In this document: one piece after another, positions 22,500 to 34,269 of the stretch
How the letters are laid out: the number at the start of each line of letters is the position of its first letter
Position numbering within the stretch: position 1 is the first letter of the stretch
Origin: Erpobdella octoculata
Taxonomy: Eukaryota; Annelida; Clitellata; Hirudinida; Erpobdellidae
Direction: 5' to 3'
NCBI GenBank assembly: GCA_963978895.1
Contig: OZ022240.1
Location: forward strand, 10,774,307-10,838,306
Length of the DNA: 64,000 nt
Notes under the pieces: model-generated
What the model was told of the DNA's origin: nothing
The model's database searches: none
Seen by the model: only the letters and a program-made list of their open reading frames with translations
Program-made: the position numbers and the translations under genes

Positions 22500-23055
22500 C
22501 GTTTATATAATGAGGCGGCTTGATGGTGTCATGCGTGCCACGGCTAGGCTGATTCTCCGATTGCCTCGATACGGTCATGTCACTAAAGCGATTCACGACC
22601 GACTACACTGGCTGAACATGCAGGCGCGTATCGACTTCAAGCTATCTCTCACTGCGTACCGATGCCTCCATGGTTCTGCGCCGTCATACCTCTCCGGTCT
22701 GTGCATTCCGGTGACTCAGATTCCTGGCCGATCTCACCTTCGCTCGGCTTCTTCCGGTCAGCTTCTTGTTCCTTCCTGCGGAACCAGGACGTTTGGACCG
22801 AGGGCTTTTGCAGTTTCTTGTCCAACTACCTGGAACAATCTACCGATTGAACTTACCGATCCGGCGTGTGTCGATAGCGTTTATGTTTTTAGGAAACGAC
22901 TTAAAACTCATTTTTTTCTTCGTATGACGAACGGATATTGACCCCTTTTTGTTTCTGATGTGTGATTCTGTTCGTTCGTTTATTTTGGCACTGCCGCCTC
23001 GTGCTCTGAGAAATTTTTCTTTTTAGAGAGCACGTTAAATAAATAAATAATAAAA
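22500..23055 (+). mobile_element. CR1/L2-like LINE, 3' end
   Basis: Frame 22510-22941 codes the end of ORF2: A-T-A-R-L-I-L-R-L, L-H-W-L-N-M-Q-A-R-I-D-F-K-L, Y-R-C-L-H-G-S-A-P-S-Y-L, R-T-F-G-P-R-A-F-A and T-W-N-N-L-P, then F-R-K-R-L-K-T-H-F-F. A short 3' UTR ends in TTAAATAAATAAATAATAAAA. 5'-truncated, as usual for LINEs. Confidence 0.9.
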
Positions 23056-23249
23056 ATAATAGTAATGTTACTATCTTATAAGCCTTCAACCTTTAGGTGT
23101 AAAATCAGACAAAAGCGTAATTTTGTGACATAAGTAACTCTTTACGACTCGGAAAATATTTCAGAAAAATTGATTACTTATATAATCTCCCAGCCTCACT
23201 CACTCAACCAGTCAGACACTCCCGAACTACGTCTACGTGGATTATCGAG

Positions 23250-23465
23250 ACCAACATTTCTTTTTTTGTTGACACTGAACTTATCCTTATGTAGCACAAC
23301 GCATAGTACTGTTACAATATTGTCCATAGTCTGAGGGTTCTTTAGAATGATTCTATAAACGTTTCCTTTTTTGTTGACACTGAACTTATCCTTATGTAGC
23401 ACAACGCATAGTACTGTTACAATAATGTCCATAATCTGAGGGTTCTTTAGAATGATTCTATATTG
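23250..23465. repeat. Tandem duplication, unit about 106 bp
   Basis: The segment TTTTTTGTTGACACTGAACT to TTTAGAATGATTCTATA occurs at about 23262-23355 and 23368-23461 with only a few differences. No assigned function. Confidence 0.9.
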
Positions 23466-23554
23466 ACAAATATAAGCACTTAAGTAGATTATGCCAGCTT
23501 CACTACCTGTAATTCAATCACTTACGTTGTTTAAAAAAATAATTCATCTAAATG

Positions 23555-23882
23555 CTGAAAAGAGTCAAAAGAAACACTTTTTGATTGACTCGTCAGAGAG
23601 TGGAAAGATTTTCTTTCGAGCCAGAGAAAGGACGCATTTTCGGTCTGTGGCTTAGACGTTTTGAAGACACTGTCAAAGGTCACGAGAAACAACTTCCAGA
23701 AGAGTCAAAGATTGAACTTGTTTGGATTTTATTGGACAACCATACGTGTACAGTTTTTTCTACCAGAATTTCTCTACGGCTTCCCAGCGACATTGGTTGG
23801 AAAGAAACTATCACAACCATTGAACAACTATTTGGTCATAAAAAAAGTCTTTTTCTACAAAGGTTTGATTTCGGCCGAAATG
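23555..23882 (+). pseudogene. Gypsy family A gag, second copy (5' piece)
   Basis: Matches the capsid part of the gag at 6348-7046: F-G-L-W-L-R-R-F-E-D-T-V-K-G-H-E, P-E-E-S-K and T-T-I-E-Q-L-F-G-H-K-K-S-L-F. It is cut near 23882 by a LINE; homology resumes at about 25440. Confidence 0.85.
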
Positions 23883-25440
23883 GCGTGGATTTTCGATTTT
23901 CTGAGTGCCCGCACACAGTTTGTTCGCGTTAATGGTCATCACTCTGCCCCAAGAGAAGTTACTAGCGGTGTTCCACAGGGTAGCGTCCTGGGACCAATAC
24001 TTTTTTTGATATACATTAACGATATTACAGACAACCCAGCCTTCGAACAAGTTTCAGTCAAGCTCTTTGCGGATGACATCAAAATTTACAAAACATTCCA
24101 ACCTGGAAATTTGGCTATGCAGGATGCGGTTGACGAATTGGTGTCCTGGAGTGGGATATGGCAGTTAAATTTGGCCCTAACAAAGTGCTTCGTATGCTCC
24201 ATCTATGGTCTAGCAAGTAAAGAGCTTGATGTACCCAACTACCTTATTGACTCTCATCAACTGGAGATTGTTGGTCACGCAAGGGACCTTGGCGTTGTAA
24301 TGGAAAATGACCTCAAATTTAAAAAACACATCGACAGTATTGTACATGCGGCATCTGTTAGATTACGGCTGATCAATTTATGTTTCACTACTAAAGATCC
24401 AGATCTCTTGACGAGAGCATTTTCCGTGTATGTACGACCACTACTTGAATATTGTTCTTCAGTGTGGAATCCACACCACAGGCATTTGATCGACAGGCTC
24501 GAGAGAGTCCAAAGACGATTCACAAGAACAATTCCTTCTGTCAGTCGTCTCCCTTATCTAACTCGCCTCAACATCCTCGGTCTCAAATCTTTGGAACATC
24601 GCAGACTCATTGCTGACCTATGTCTATGCTACAAAATTCTAAATGGTCTTATTGACTCAACTTTGGTCACCAGTTTTGAATCGTCTGGTTACCAGGCCAC
24701 AAGAGGCCATTGTTATAAACTGAGGTCTGGCCTGCACAAGATCGATGCTACCAAGTTCTTCTTTTCCAATCGAATAATAAAATCCTGGAATGCCCTGCCT
24801 CACGATGTGGTCAACTCAACATCCTACAGCCGTTTCAAATGTCTGATAAATGAAACCGACCTCTCAAAATTTCTAACACCTAATGAATACAATGGCTAGT
24901 AAACTTCAAGGGTGCCACAGCCACCACCGATGCGCCACCTTCACAACTGTGGTCATGCTCGCTCTCCTTGCCGTAGCCATTCTGCTGCCGACCGGAGTTG
25001 ACGCTGCCATCGCTGCGCGCCATAACTTGGACAACAGGGACGAACTGATCGCTGCCGCCCATCCACCGCTTTTGAGAACAGATCTGGTGAGAGATTTCAA
25101 CCAGCTCAGTGCAATGAAAGTATTGACATTGTGTCTACCCCAATTCATTTCTAACCCCATTGAACAATGTTTTGCGGAGTAGTGAATACCAAACTTTCGA
25201 TAGTAATTCGCAGGTAATCACGATTTTGCCTAACTTTCCACTCAGGTTCATCATTAAGCTGTATAGGAACAGATGTCTGTTGTGTTTTGTTAGCATGGTA
25301 GTTAAATCATTTTGCCATTCCTAACTAATGCTGATGTTAACTAATGTTTAATGTTTTCGCTCACCAATTTGTGTTAGTGGTCATTTGTGACCCTCTTTTT
25401 GGTTAAATAAATAAATAAATAATAAAAATTTTTGCACCAG
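23883..25440 (+). mobile_element. CR1/Jockey-like LINE inserted in Gypsy A
   Basis: An open frame to 24899 codes the C-terminal half of RT: G-V-P-Q-G-S-V-L-G-P-I-L-F-L-I-Y-I-N-D, L-F-A-D-D-I-K (catalytic), W-Q-L-N-L-A-L-T-K-C, L-G-V-V-M-E-N-D-L and R-P-L-L-E-Y-C-S-S-V-W-N-P. A 3' UTR follows and ends in AAATAAATAAATAATAAAAA at about 25430. About 340 codons remain open, so the insertion looks fairly young. It begins upstream of the RT palm, being 5'-truncated. Confidence 0.92.
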
Positions 25441-26690
25441 GAGGGGATTTTAACACTAATGAAATAAGATCATTGAAGCAGCAGAGGCAGCAAAACTTTG
25501 AGGAATGTCAGACGAGTGTGTTCAATATGTTGTAGGACTTCAGGCACAAGAACATGTCGAGATACGTTCCAGACACTTACGCATGTTAGATAGCAAACGT
25601 AGTGAAAAACCTATTACAGCCGTTTAGTTAATAGCAGAGTGTGAACGATTAGGACTACATTAGAGGATACTGAAACAATTGAAAGGCAAAAGGAACACAA
25701 CACGAACTTAGAGGCTTTATTTGACCGAATTTTTAATTATGGCTTCCGGATTAGAATTGAAAAATGCCACTTGTTAATAACAGAAATCACGTACATGGGA
25801 AATGTAATTTTAACTGCTGGCCGTCGTCCCGACCCCAAGAAAATAGATGCAATAATTCATATGCCCCCACCCAAAGATGTTTGAAAGGTTTGTACTTTTT
25901 TTTGGACTGATCAGCTATTACAGCTCATTTGTACCACGCATGAAAAATCTAAGAGAACCACTAGACGCCCTTTAAAAAAAACACTGTGTTCTGGTGGTCT
26001 GAAAAGCAAAAAAGGCAATTGCACACGCTAGTAGAGCTTTCACTCCAGCAGAAAAGAAATATGAACAAATAGAAAAAAAGGGTCTAGCGCTTGTTTTCGC
26101 GGTCAGAAAGTTTCACCGTTATATTTATGGACGCCACTTCACTCTTTTAACAGACCATCAACCTCTTTAAATTTTTGGCAATATAAAAGGCATACCATCA
26201 TATACAGCAAACAAACTCCAACGCTGGGCCCTAACACTACTTGCTTATGATTTCAAAATTGAATACTGCAGAACCACGTCCTTTGGACAAGCCAACACAC
26301 TTTTGCTACTTATAGGCCCATATAAAACATCAGAAGAAGACACATTGATAACAACTATCAATCAAGATATAAACCCCTTGTACATCAATGCCGTCGAACA
26401 ACTTCTAGTCTCAAATACAAAAATCTGTGACGCAACAAAAACAGACAATGAGTTAAAAACCCTTCTCCAATATGTCAAAACAAGAAAGTGAAACAAAAAC
26501 ATGGAACTAAAACAAACAAACTCAAACTCTTAAGAAACGAAATAACAATACATGAAAACTGTTTATTCTTTGGTTCTCGAATAATCATCCCTGAGGTTTT
26601 GCAAAAACGAATGCTTCAAATGCTTCACAAAGGCCACCCGGATATTACGCGAAGGAAGAATATTGCCCGATAGAAAATGTTTTGATGATT
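25440..26690 (+). pseudogene. Gypsy family A pol remnants, second copy
   Basis: After the LINE, gag resumes (Q-E-H-V-E-I-R-S-R). An internal deletion leads straight to RT (G-F-R-I-R-I-E-K-C-H-L-L, about 25735), then RNase H (A-L-V-F-A-V-R-K, L-L-T-D-H-Q-P-L, about 26085-26170), a linker, and the integrase zinc region (E-N-C-L-F-F-G-S-R-I-I-I-P and L-H-K-G-H-P, 26530-26673). Many stops. It continues RNase H beyond the point where the minus-strand copy is cut. Confidence 0.85.
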
Positions 26691-27537
26691 ACCAAGTAAA
26701 TGGATAGTTGGTTTTTGCTCATTAAAAGTGAAATCATAAACCGATGTGCTTTAAAAAGAGATAAACACTTTCGTTTCACAATTCATAGCAATTGTTACAG
26801 CCGTTCTCGAGTTTTGCTCTTAGCAACATGGAACTAATTTTTATTTTTATTTTTATAGATTGGTGACCCGATCTGACCTAAACCATACATGTTAGATAGT
26901 CAATAAATTATAAAAAAAAATTATTAATAATTTAAACAAAATTCAAAATATCTTTGTTTCTAGTGAATATTTATATTAATTCTTGTTTTCTAACTGGCAC
27001 AAATATAAGAGCAGCTACACCCCTCCAGTTCATCAACCGATTTTGAAGAAAATGTTTAGTATTTTTTAGGAAAAGTTTAAATGATTTATGACAACCCTGC
27101 TCCTCAAGGCCATTAACTATTTCTAAAAAAACAAAAAGATACGATGCCATCCAATAGTTGTGTAACATATCAGTAAAGAGCCTCACTAATGTCTTTTGGG
27201 GAAGCACTTCCACCACAGCCCACGACACTGGATGAGAATGAAATTAAACCGTAGAAATTTAAACTTGAAATGTGACATCGAAGAAGGAGTCTTTGACTTT
27301 TATCAAAAACAATAACTCAAAAGTTTGAAACTTTCTACAACAAAAACTATTACAAAATCCTTATACTTAACAAATAAAAAATTAGCTCTCTATAAATGCT
27401 TTTAAAAATAATTATATTTTGATTTTCTAAAATAATAACTTTGAGTTTTGTTTTTAAAATGTGTTATTGTTGAAAAATTATTGCTGTTATTTTGACACAA
27501 CTGAGGTTTAAAATAAGTTATATACTTCTGCTTTTAG
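26691..27537. other. Intronic DNA with a lone LTR-junction-like motif
   Basis: At about 26858-26875 ATAGATTGGTGACCCGATCT resembles the LTR end and primer binding site of a Ty3/Gypsy element (compare 47128-47146), but no LTR pair or gag follows. The rest is AT-rich with no gene. A T-rich acceptor precedes exon 6. Confidence 0.5.
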
Positions 27538-27691
27538 AATGTTCGTGGAAGAAAAACTTGGAAAAACGTTCATCGATATAAGAGCCACTGAATTTGCCAA
27601 ATCATTTGAAGAATCAGGTCCAGCAACGCCTATATTTTTTATTCTATCTCCTGGTGTTGATCCCCTTAAGGATGTTGAAAAACTTGGAAAG
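27538..27691 (+). CDS. Axonemal dynein heavy chain, visible exon 6 (AAA6)
   Basis: 154 bases; the first base completes a Lys codon from exon 5. It codes [13 protein letters not shown], then [17 protein letters not shown], the typical P-loop-like segment of AAA6 in dynein heavy chains. Most family members have N-F-V-E-E-K; Met replaces Asn here. Donor GTTGGT at 27692. Confidence 0.95.
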
Positions 27692-28009
27692 GTTGGTTTT
27701 CATGAATAAAGCATTTAGTATCATTTAATAAGCATAGCACTGTCGGCTGTTAGCACGTGTCTGAAACAGAGGAAAGTTCGAGCTGATATTTTTTTTTATA
27801 TTTGTAAACTTGTTTCCAAAAATCTGCCAATAATACACTTTAGCTAAAAGCTGGCTGGTGAAAAAATAAACTTGAAAACTGGTCACTTTGGAGCAATCTG
27901 GTTTTTTGCAACTATTTCAATTTCCCTAAAAACTTTATATATAGTTTATATATATCTATATATATAAAAATGAATGTTTGTATATATGTATATATGTATA
28001 TATATATAT

Positions 28010-28151
28010 GTGTCCTTTATGCATTGCTACACCATCCGATTGTAATGAAATTTTCACACAACCTTGAGAGTCAAGGGGAATCAAATATAGAGAAAAAAAT
28101 TTGAAATCCGTCACAAAATGAGCGGAGCGGAGCGGATGAGCGAGCGGGAAC
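28010..28151 (+). repeat. Helitron 5' module, copy 1
   Basis: From GTGTCCTTTATGCATTGCTA to GGATGAGCGAGCGGG. The same module returns at 33203-33346 with about 10 differences. Ends at the LTR retrotransposon insertion. Confidence 0.9.
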
Positions 28152-28419
28152 TGTAATATTGTTACATATTATATGTTATTATTTATTGTTAAATATTATA
28201 TATTAATATTTATTGTTAAATATTAATATTATATTTATGTATGTGATATTTATTATTTTGTCGCTGGACTGGTGGCCCATCGTCTTTGGTGGCGACTTCC
28301 GCCTGCCCCCTTTTTTCGATCTCGTTGTTCTCGCTCGTTCTGTATTCGCGATTGTTTTAGTATTGTTTGTATATCGTTGTCAGCGGACTTTGTTTGTCTA
28401 ATAAACTCGAAACACGACA
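28152..28419 (+). mobile_element. 5' LTR of Gypsy family B (268 bp)
   Basis: Starts TGTAATATTGTTACATATTA, ends CTCGAAACACGACA. The 3' LTR (32256-32523) has the same length and only a handful of differences. Five-base target duplication GGAAC at 28147-28151 and 32524-32528. High LTR identity means a recent insertion. AATAAA at about 28400 could serve as poly(A) signal. Confidence 0.95.
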
Positions 28420-30580
28420 TGGCGCAGTCTACAGGGGTTAAAGATGAATTGTTTGAAACGATGCAGAAATTCATTTCTCGTCAACAAAACGTGGCATCTA
28501 CCTTCAGCATTAGGCAACCGCCTCCGCTCGACATCAGCTCTTCAAACCTTGCTGAGGAATGGAGACGCTGGCGATGTGGGTATACAACATACTTTCAACT
28601 TTGCGACGGCAACCAGTTACCAGAGCACCGACAAGTGGCTCTTCTGTTAAGTGCCCTTGGAGAAGCTGCCAATTCCATGTATTATGACATGGATTGGGAA
28701 AGAGAGGAGGACAAACTAAAGCACGACGTCGTTCTTCAAAGATTTGAACAGAGGTGCTCGCCAAAACGACATCTGTTGACTGAAAGATTCGTTTTTTACC
28801 ATATCACACGAAACTCTGAAGAATCTTCAATCGAATTTCTGGAGCGCTTGAAAATTGCTTCTAGAAACTGTGAATTCAAGGACCCAGAGGAGATGATCAG
28901 AGATAAGTTCGTTTTCACTCATCCAGATAAAGTCACCAAAATGAGAATAATGGGAGAAGTTGACATTTCATTAGATAATGTAGCTAAAATTGCCAGCACA
29001 ATGGAAACACTCCAATCAAATTTTAAATCGATTGAAAAAGAAGTAAATAGTATGGAGGTTTCTAAAAATTCACAAAAGGTTTTTCAGAAAAAGTGCAATA
29101 ATTGTGGCCAAATTCACAAATCAACTTGTCCAGCCAGAGGGAAGACTTGTCACAATTGCAAGAAGAAGAACCACTTCGCAAGTGTGTGTCGGTCTCCAAA
29201 GGAAGCAAATTTTGTTGAAACTGAAACTGAGAAGGTTATTGAAATTAATTCTTTTTATTCGGTTAATAAATCACTCAGATGGTCGTGTGTGTTTAGTGTT
29301 GTTAATGGACCACCAATAAAGTTCAAATTGGACACAGGTGCAGATGTAAATACCATTAGTCACATAGAACTTAAGAAATTGAAGCATTTTAGTCTAAGAA
29401 AGACATCTGTTGTTTGGAAACCTTATGGGGTTTACAAATATTTAAAGCCATTGGGAGTTGTTGAACTGAATTTATTGCATCCATGCAACAATCAGTTACT
29501 TCAAGATGATTTCTATGTTGTGAATGGCAAATCAGAACCTCTCCTAGGTAAACATTTTTGTGAAAAGTACAAATTAGTAACTCTGAACATACCAGAAAAA
29601 AAATTGTCTCAGAATTTGTTCCAGACTGACATCCATCAACTTCATGAGGAAACGGTTGCCAAACAGGTTTCTCACCTAACATTTTCTGAAACTCAAATTT
29701 ATAATATTCCAGAAGGACCATGGGAGAAAGTTGGAGCAGATATATTCACTTTGAATTCCCGTGATTTCTTGCTTGTAGTCGACTATTTCAGTAAATATCC
29801 AGAAGTTGTTCAGCTACAGAACAAAACATTTACAGAAATTATTAGTAAGCTCAAGTCATTATTTTCAAGACATGGCATCCCAATGACAGTTGTTTCAGAT
29901 AACATGCCATTCAACTCAGAAAGCTGTAGAAAATTTGCTTTAGATTGGGGTTTTCGTTGGCAGTTCACAAGCCCCGGAAATTCACGGTCAAATGGCATGG
30001 TAGAAACACATATTCAAACCATAAAGAATGTGCTCAAGAAAGCTGAAGAATCAAAGACTGACCAGCAACGGGCCTTATTAAGTTTACAAAACACTCCAAT
30101 TTCAGGTATGCATGTTTCGCCATCTCAACTCTTGTTCAGCAGACGTTTGAGAGATGCTCTTCCAATTGTGACCAGAAAGCTGAAACCTGAAGTCATTATA
30201 GATGCTAAGGAGCGTTTAACTCAATGCCAACAGAAAACCAAGGTTTTTCACGATGCTCGTCATTCCACACAACATCAGCTTCTTGTTCCAGATACACCAG
30301 TCAGATTCCGCATCAATAATAGTTGGAGACAAGGAAAAATCAAATCGGTCAATAATCCTAGAAGATACACAATAGTCACAGCTGATGGGCATGAATTTAT
30401 CAGAAACAGAAGGTTTATTTTTCCAACAAAAGAGTATTTTTCGGGTAATTTACATTGGGCAAAAATTCCAACACAACGCACCAGTGAAGACAAGCAGATG
30501 ACTCCAGACGTTGAAGGCTCTACAGTTCCCCAGATTGCGATGAAGCTCCTGCCATTTCTGTTACTGAGCCACCTGTTCCA
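28419..30580 (+). CDS. Gag-protease-integrase fusion frame (RT and RNase H missing)
   Basis: ATG 28419 uses the last LTR base and the first two bases after it. Gag capsid region (residues about 30-220), two CCHC-type knuckles (C-N-N-C-G-Q-I-H and C-H-N-C-K-K-K-N-H, about 228-262), protease L-D-T-G-A-D-V (about 305), then, after only about 130 residues, the integrase core: V-G-A-D-I-F, V-V-S-D-N and M-V-E-T-H-I, the D, D and E of the DDE triad (about 445-580). In a complete Gypsy pol roughly 600-700 residues of RT, RNase H and integrase HHCC lie between protease and DDE core. No stop over about 700 codons. The frame leaves the usual C-terminal frame near 30530, just before the foldback element. 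Confidence 0.92.
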
Positions 30581-30593
30581 GGATGTTCTAGGG

Positions 30594-32180
30594 GGTTCCA
30601 CGACAAAACGTTCACAGACAAAATGTTCAACGACAAAATGTTCCCGACAAAACGTTCACGACACAACGTTCCCGACAAAATGTTCACGACAAAATGAACA
30701 CCGACAAAACGTTCACAGACAAAATGTTCAACGACAAAATGTTCAACGACAAAATGTTCACGACAAAACGTTCACGACAAAACGTTCACGAAAAACGTTC
30801 ACGCACAAAACGTTCACAGACAAAATGTTCACAGACAAAATGCTCACAGACAAAATGTTCAACGACAAAACGCTCACGACAAAACGTTCACGACAAAATG
30901 TTCACACTGAAAAATAAAAATTTTGTTTTATTATGTCAAGATCGCTTGCAAACTAATTATTAAGTCATTTTTTGTGATGTGTCTATTCACCATTTTATTT
31001 ACCTAAGCAAAGTATGTGTGTATGACAGCATGAAACTAATACGTATTGGCAACATCAAATGATCTTCAATTAATAAATAATTGTATGGAGTTATAGCTAT
31101 TTGGCTTTTTTCTTTTTCATCCATATTTTGATCCTTTTTATCATCGTTCCATTTATTAACTAGTTAATGCCGGTTAATTTGTTTTTGGATATCCTAACGT
31201 TTTAGTTTTTAATTGCTAGAGATGTATTTTCAATTCTAGTTGAAAAACGCAAGTAGCTGCATGCTGCTTTACCCAAGTCACCGTTACGTTAATTAGCTGA
31301 TTAAAGGAAGCTATATTGCTCTTGGAAGCCGATAACTTCTTAATCGCTAGGCTACAACGATCAAGGCTTCTTTCTGTCGTTCACTTAATTAAAATTCAAA
31401 CATCAAATGAATCTCAATTAATAACTAATTGCATTTCTTTTTCTTTTTAATCGGAGTTAATAAAGATTTCATATTTTGACCCTTTTAATCATCATTCCAT
31501 TTATTATCTAGTTAATGCGGGTTGGTTAATTTTCTCTTGGATACTCTTAACTTTTTAATCTTTAGAATACAGCAATCAAACCTTATTTACGTCGTTTGCT
31601 TAATTGAAATTGAAAAGTCAAACGATCTCAAATTAGTAACCAATTGTATTTTCCTATTATAGCTATCTCATTTCATATGTTTTTTTCCTTCTTGCTGAAA
31701 CAGTTTACAGTCCTCCGATCCATACTCATCTGGTTGCCGTTTGAGTTAGGGGTATCAAAGAGGAAATTAACATTGCATTTACTATTGTTAACGTTTTATT
31801 TGCGCTCATTTTGTGAAACACAAAATATTTTATCATTTAAAACTAAACTAAATTTAAAAGTTGCAATCGTGAACATTTTGTCGTGAACGTTGTGTCGTGA
31901 ACGTTTTGTCGTTGAACATTTTGTCTGTGAACATTTTGTCTGTGAACATTTTGTCTGTGAACATTTTGTCGTGAACATTTTGTCGTGAACGTTGTGTCGT
32001 GAACGTTTTGTCGTGAACATTTTGTCGTTGAACATTTTGTCTGTGAACATTTTGTCTGTGAACATTTCGTCTGTGAACATTTTGTCGTGAACATTTTGTC
32101 GTGAACGTTGTGTCGTGAACGTTTTGTCGGGAACATTTTGTCGTTGAACATTTTGTCTGTGAACGTTTTGTCGTGACACC
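30594..32180. mobile_element. Foldback-type DNA transposon, copy 2 (1587 bp)
   Basis: Ends GGTTCCACGAC and, inverted, GGTGTCACGAC. Arms 30594-30910 and 31867-32180 are inverted arrays of the same short units as copy 1. Target duplication GTTCTAGGG at 30585-30593 and 32181-32189. The centre is homologous to copy 1, for example ATGTCAAGATCGCTTGCAAA at about 30933 and 15688. No ORF of its own; the T-K-R-S-Q-T-K-C-S style frames across the arms are repeat artefacts. Confidence 0.93.
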
Positions 32181-32255
32181 GTTCTAGGGAAACCAGACAT
32201 GGACGTCAAATTAGACCTCCCAAGCGCTATGGGTTTGACTAGCTTGGGAGGGAGG

Positions 32256-32523
32256 TGTAATATTGTTACATATTATATGTTATTATTTATTGTTTAATAT
32301 TATATATTAATATTTATTGTTAAATATTAATATTATATTTATGTATGTGATATTTATTATTTTGTCGCTGGACTGGTGGCCCATCGTCTTTGGTGGCGAC
32401 TTCCGCCTGCCCCCTTTTTTCGATCTCGTTGTTCTCGCTCGTTCTGTATTCGCGATTGTTTTAGTATTGTTTGTATATCGTTGTCAGCGGACTTTGTTTG
32501 TTTAATAAACTCGAAACACGACA
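32256..32523 (+). mobile_element. 3' LTR of Gypsy family B (268 bp)
   Basis: Starts TGTAATATTG after the purine tract, ends AAACACGACA followed by target duplication GGAAC. Confidence 0.95.
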
Positions 32524-32528
32524 GGAAC

Positions 32529-33065
32529 TATATATATATGTATGTGCGTATGTATGTGTGTATGTATGTATGTGTATGTGCATGTATGTGTGTCTGTGTT
32601 TATGTATGTATGTATGTATGTATGTATGTATGTATGTATGTATGTATGTATGTATGTATGTATGTATGTATGTATGAATGTATGCATGTGTTTTTTTACA
32701 ATATTTCGGCACTAAATGCTCATTCAAAGTATGTATGTGTGTGTATGTATCTATGTAGGTATGTATGTATGTATGTATGTATGTGTGTATGTATGTATGT
32801 AGAATCGGATCTAGGTGGGGGCAACTGAGAGCGAAAGAATAAGCGGGAAAGCGACAGGGAACGGATAACGACCGGGAGCGGGAGTGTGTATGTATCTATG
32901 TATGTATGTATATATGTATGTATGTGTGTATGTATGTATGTATGTATGTGTGTATGTATCTATATATGTGTGTATGTATCTATGTATCTATGTATGTATG
33001 TATGTATGTATGTATGTATGTATGTATGTATGTATGTATGTATGTATGTATGTATGTATGTAGAA
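32529..33065. repeat. (ATGT)n microsatellites inside the Helitron
   Basis: Two main blocks of (ATGT)n with interruptions, about 32535-32800 and 32886-33062, each followed by GAATCGGATCTAG-G-GG-G. The flank is repeated along with the array, so the array plus flank was duplicated. Confidence 0.95.
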
Positions 33066-33202
33066 TCGGATCTAGAGGGGAGGAACTGAGAGCGATAAAA
33101 TGAATGGATAACGACCTGGAGCGGGAGCGCAAGCGGGAAGGAAACGGGAGCAAAAAAGAAACGCATTAGGGAAACCTCTAAAAACCACGGGCAATATGTA
33201 TG

Positions 33203-33346
33203 TATGTCCTTTAAGCATTGCTACACCATTCATCCGATCGTAATTAAATTTTCACACAAATTTGAGAGTCAAGGGGAATCAAATAAAGAGAAAAAAATTT
33301 GAAATCCGTCTCAAAATGAGCGGAGTGGAGCGGATGAGCGAGCGGG
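33203..33346 (+). repeat. Helitron 5' module, copy 2
   Basis: Matches 28010-28151 (TGTCCTTTAAGCATTGCTAC to GAGCGAGCGGG). Preceded at about 33175-33197 by a truncated Helitron 3' end (ACCACGGGCAA). Confidence 0.9.
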
Positions 33347-33374
33347 GCTATATATATATATATACATACATAAA

Positions 33375-33725
33375 TTAGCGGAAACGGGAAGCCAACTGAG
33401 AGCGAAAGATCGAGCGGGAAAGGGAACGCGACAGAGAAAGCGACCGGGAACGGGAAAGCAACCGGGAGCGGAAAAGCGACCGAGAGAGGAAAAGTGACAG
33501 GGAGCGGGAAAGCAACCCGGAACGGGAAATCGACCGGGAGCGGGAAAAAAACCGGAAACGGGAAAGCGTCTGGGAGCGGAAAAACGGCCTGGAGCAAAAA
33601 ACCGACCGGGAACGGGAAAGCTACCGGGAGGAAAACTCGACCGAGAACGGGAGAGCAAGCAGGAACGGGAAAGCGACCGGGAGCAAGAAAACAAGCGGGG
33701 AAGGAAACGGGAGCGAAAGAGACAA
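33375..33725. repeat. Purine-rich minisatellite of the Helitron
   Basis: About 350 bp of units of about 18-24 bp close to GACCGGGAACGGGAAAGC on the + strand. No T-rich interruption, so the strand is strongly purine-biased (A and G) with GGGAG/GGGAA motifs. The long proline-rich frames on the other strand arise only from the repeat. Confidence 0.9.
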
Positions 33726-33775
33726 ACATTAGAAAAACCTTTAAAAACCCCGGGCAACGCCGGGTACCTCCGCTA

Positions 33776-33950
<175 letters not shown>

Positions 33951-34146
33951 TTTGTGGTGACAGTTAGTCATCCTATTTGTAGGCTCTCGAAACATTTCAA
34001 CGCAATGTTTCCCTTCATAAAAAATTATCTATATGGCAGCAGACTAGCTGTCGAGCCGAAGTAAGGAGTTCTGAGCCTATCATAGTCGTAGTCTAATGTT
34101 AAGTAGCTCCGAAAGACTGAGACTTCTAGCCATCATTTTTTGGTGA

Positions 34147-34226
34147 TGATCGGTGGCTCAGTTGGTAAGAGAGCTTGCATTTAGGCGAGGCGGTGTTGCC
34201 GTAGACACGTGGGTTCGATTTCTATT
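34147..34226 (+). mobile_element. tRNA-derived SINE-like segment
   Basis: A-box-like TGGCTCAGTTGG (34154-34165) and B-box-like GGTTCGATTTC (34211-34221), 57 bp apart, wider than in a normal tRNA. The middle (GAGGCGGTGTTGCC) is shared with the SINE copies at 63122-63230. No proper cloverleaf, so a SINE head rather than a tRNA gene. Confidence 0.65.
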
Positions 34227-34269
34227 AGAGTCACATATATATATATATATATTTATATTTGTATATATA

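Larger units (their letters stand above)
28152..32523 (+). mobile_element. Ty3/Gypsy family B element lacking RT and RNase H
   Basis: Complete LTR-to-LTR unit with GGAAC target duplication, an open gag-protease-integrase frame, a purine tract (TTGGGAGGGAGG, 32243-32254) before the 3' LTR, and a foldback element inserted near the end of the coding part. RT, RNase H and the zinc domain of integrase are missing. Confidence 0.93.

Noticed and set aside
24883..25182. ORF of 99 codons with a hydrophobic stretch after the LINE RT frame
   Set aside because: It lies in the LINE 3' region just before the A-rich tail and overlaps a frame on the other strand; no independent evidence for a gene.
26855..26880. 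Primer binding site of a separate LTR retrotransposon
   Set aside because: The motif TTGGTGACCCG is there, but no LTR pair or gag follows, so no element was called.
34147..34226. tRNA gene
   Set aside because: A and B boxes present, but their distance is too large and no cloverleaf forms; called SINE-like.
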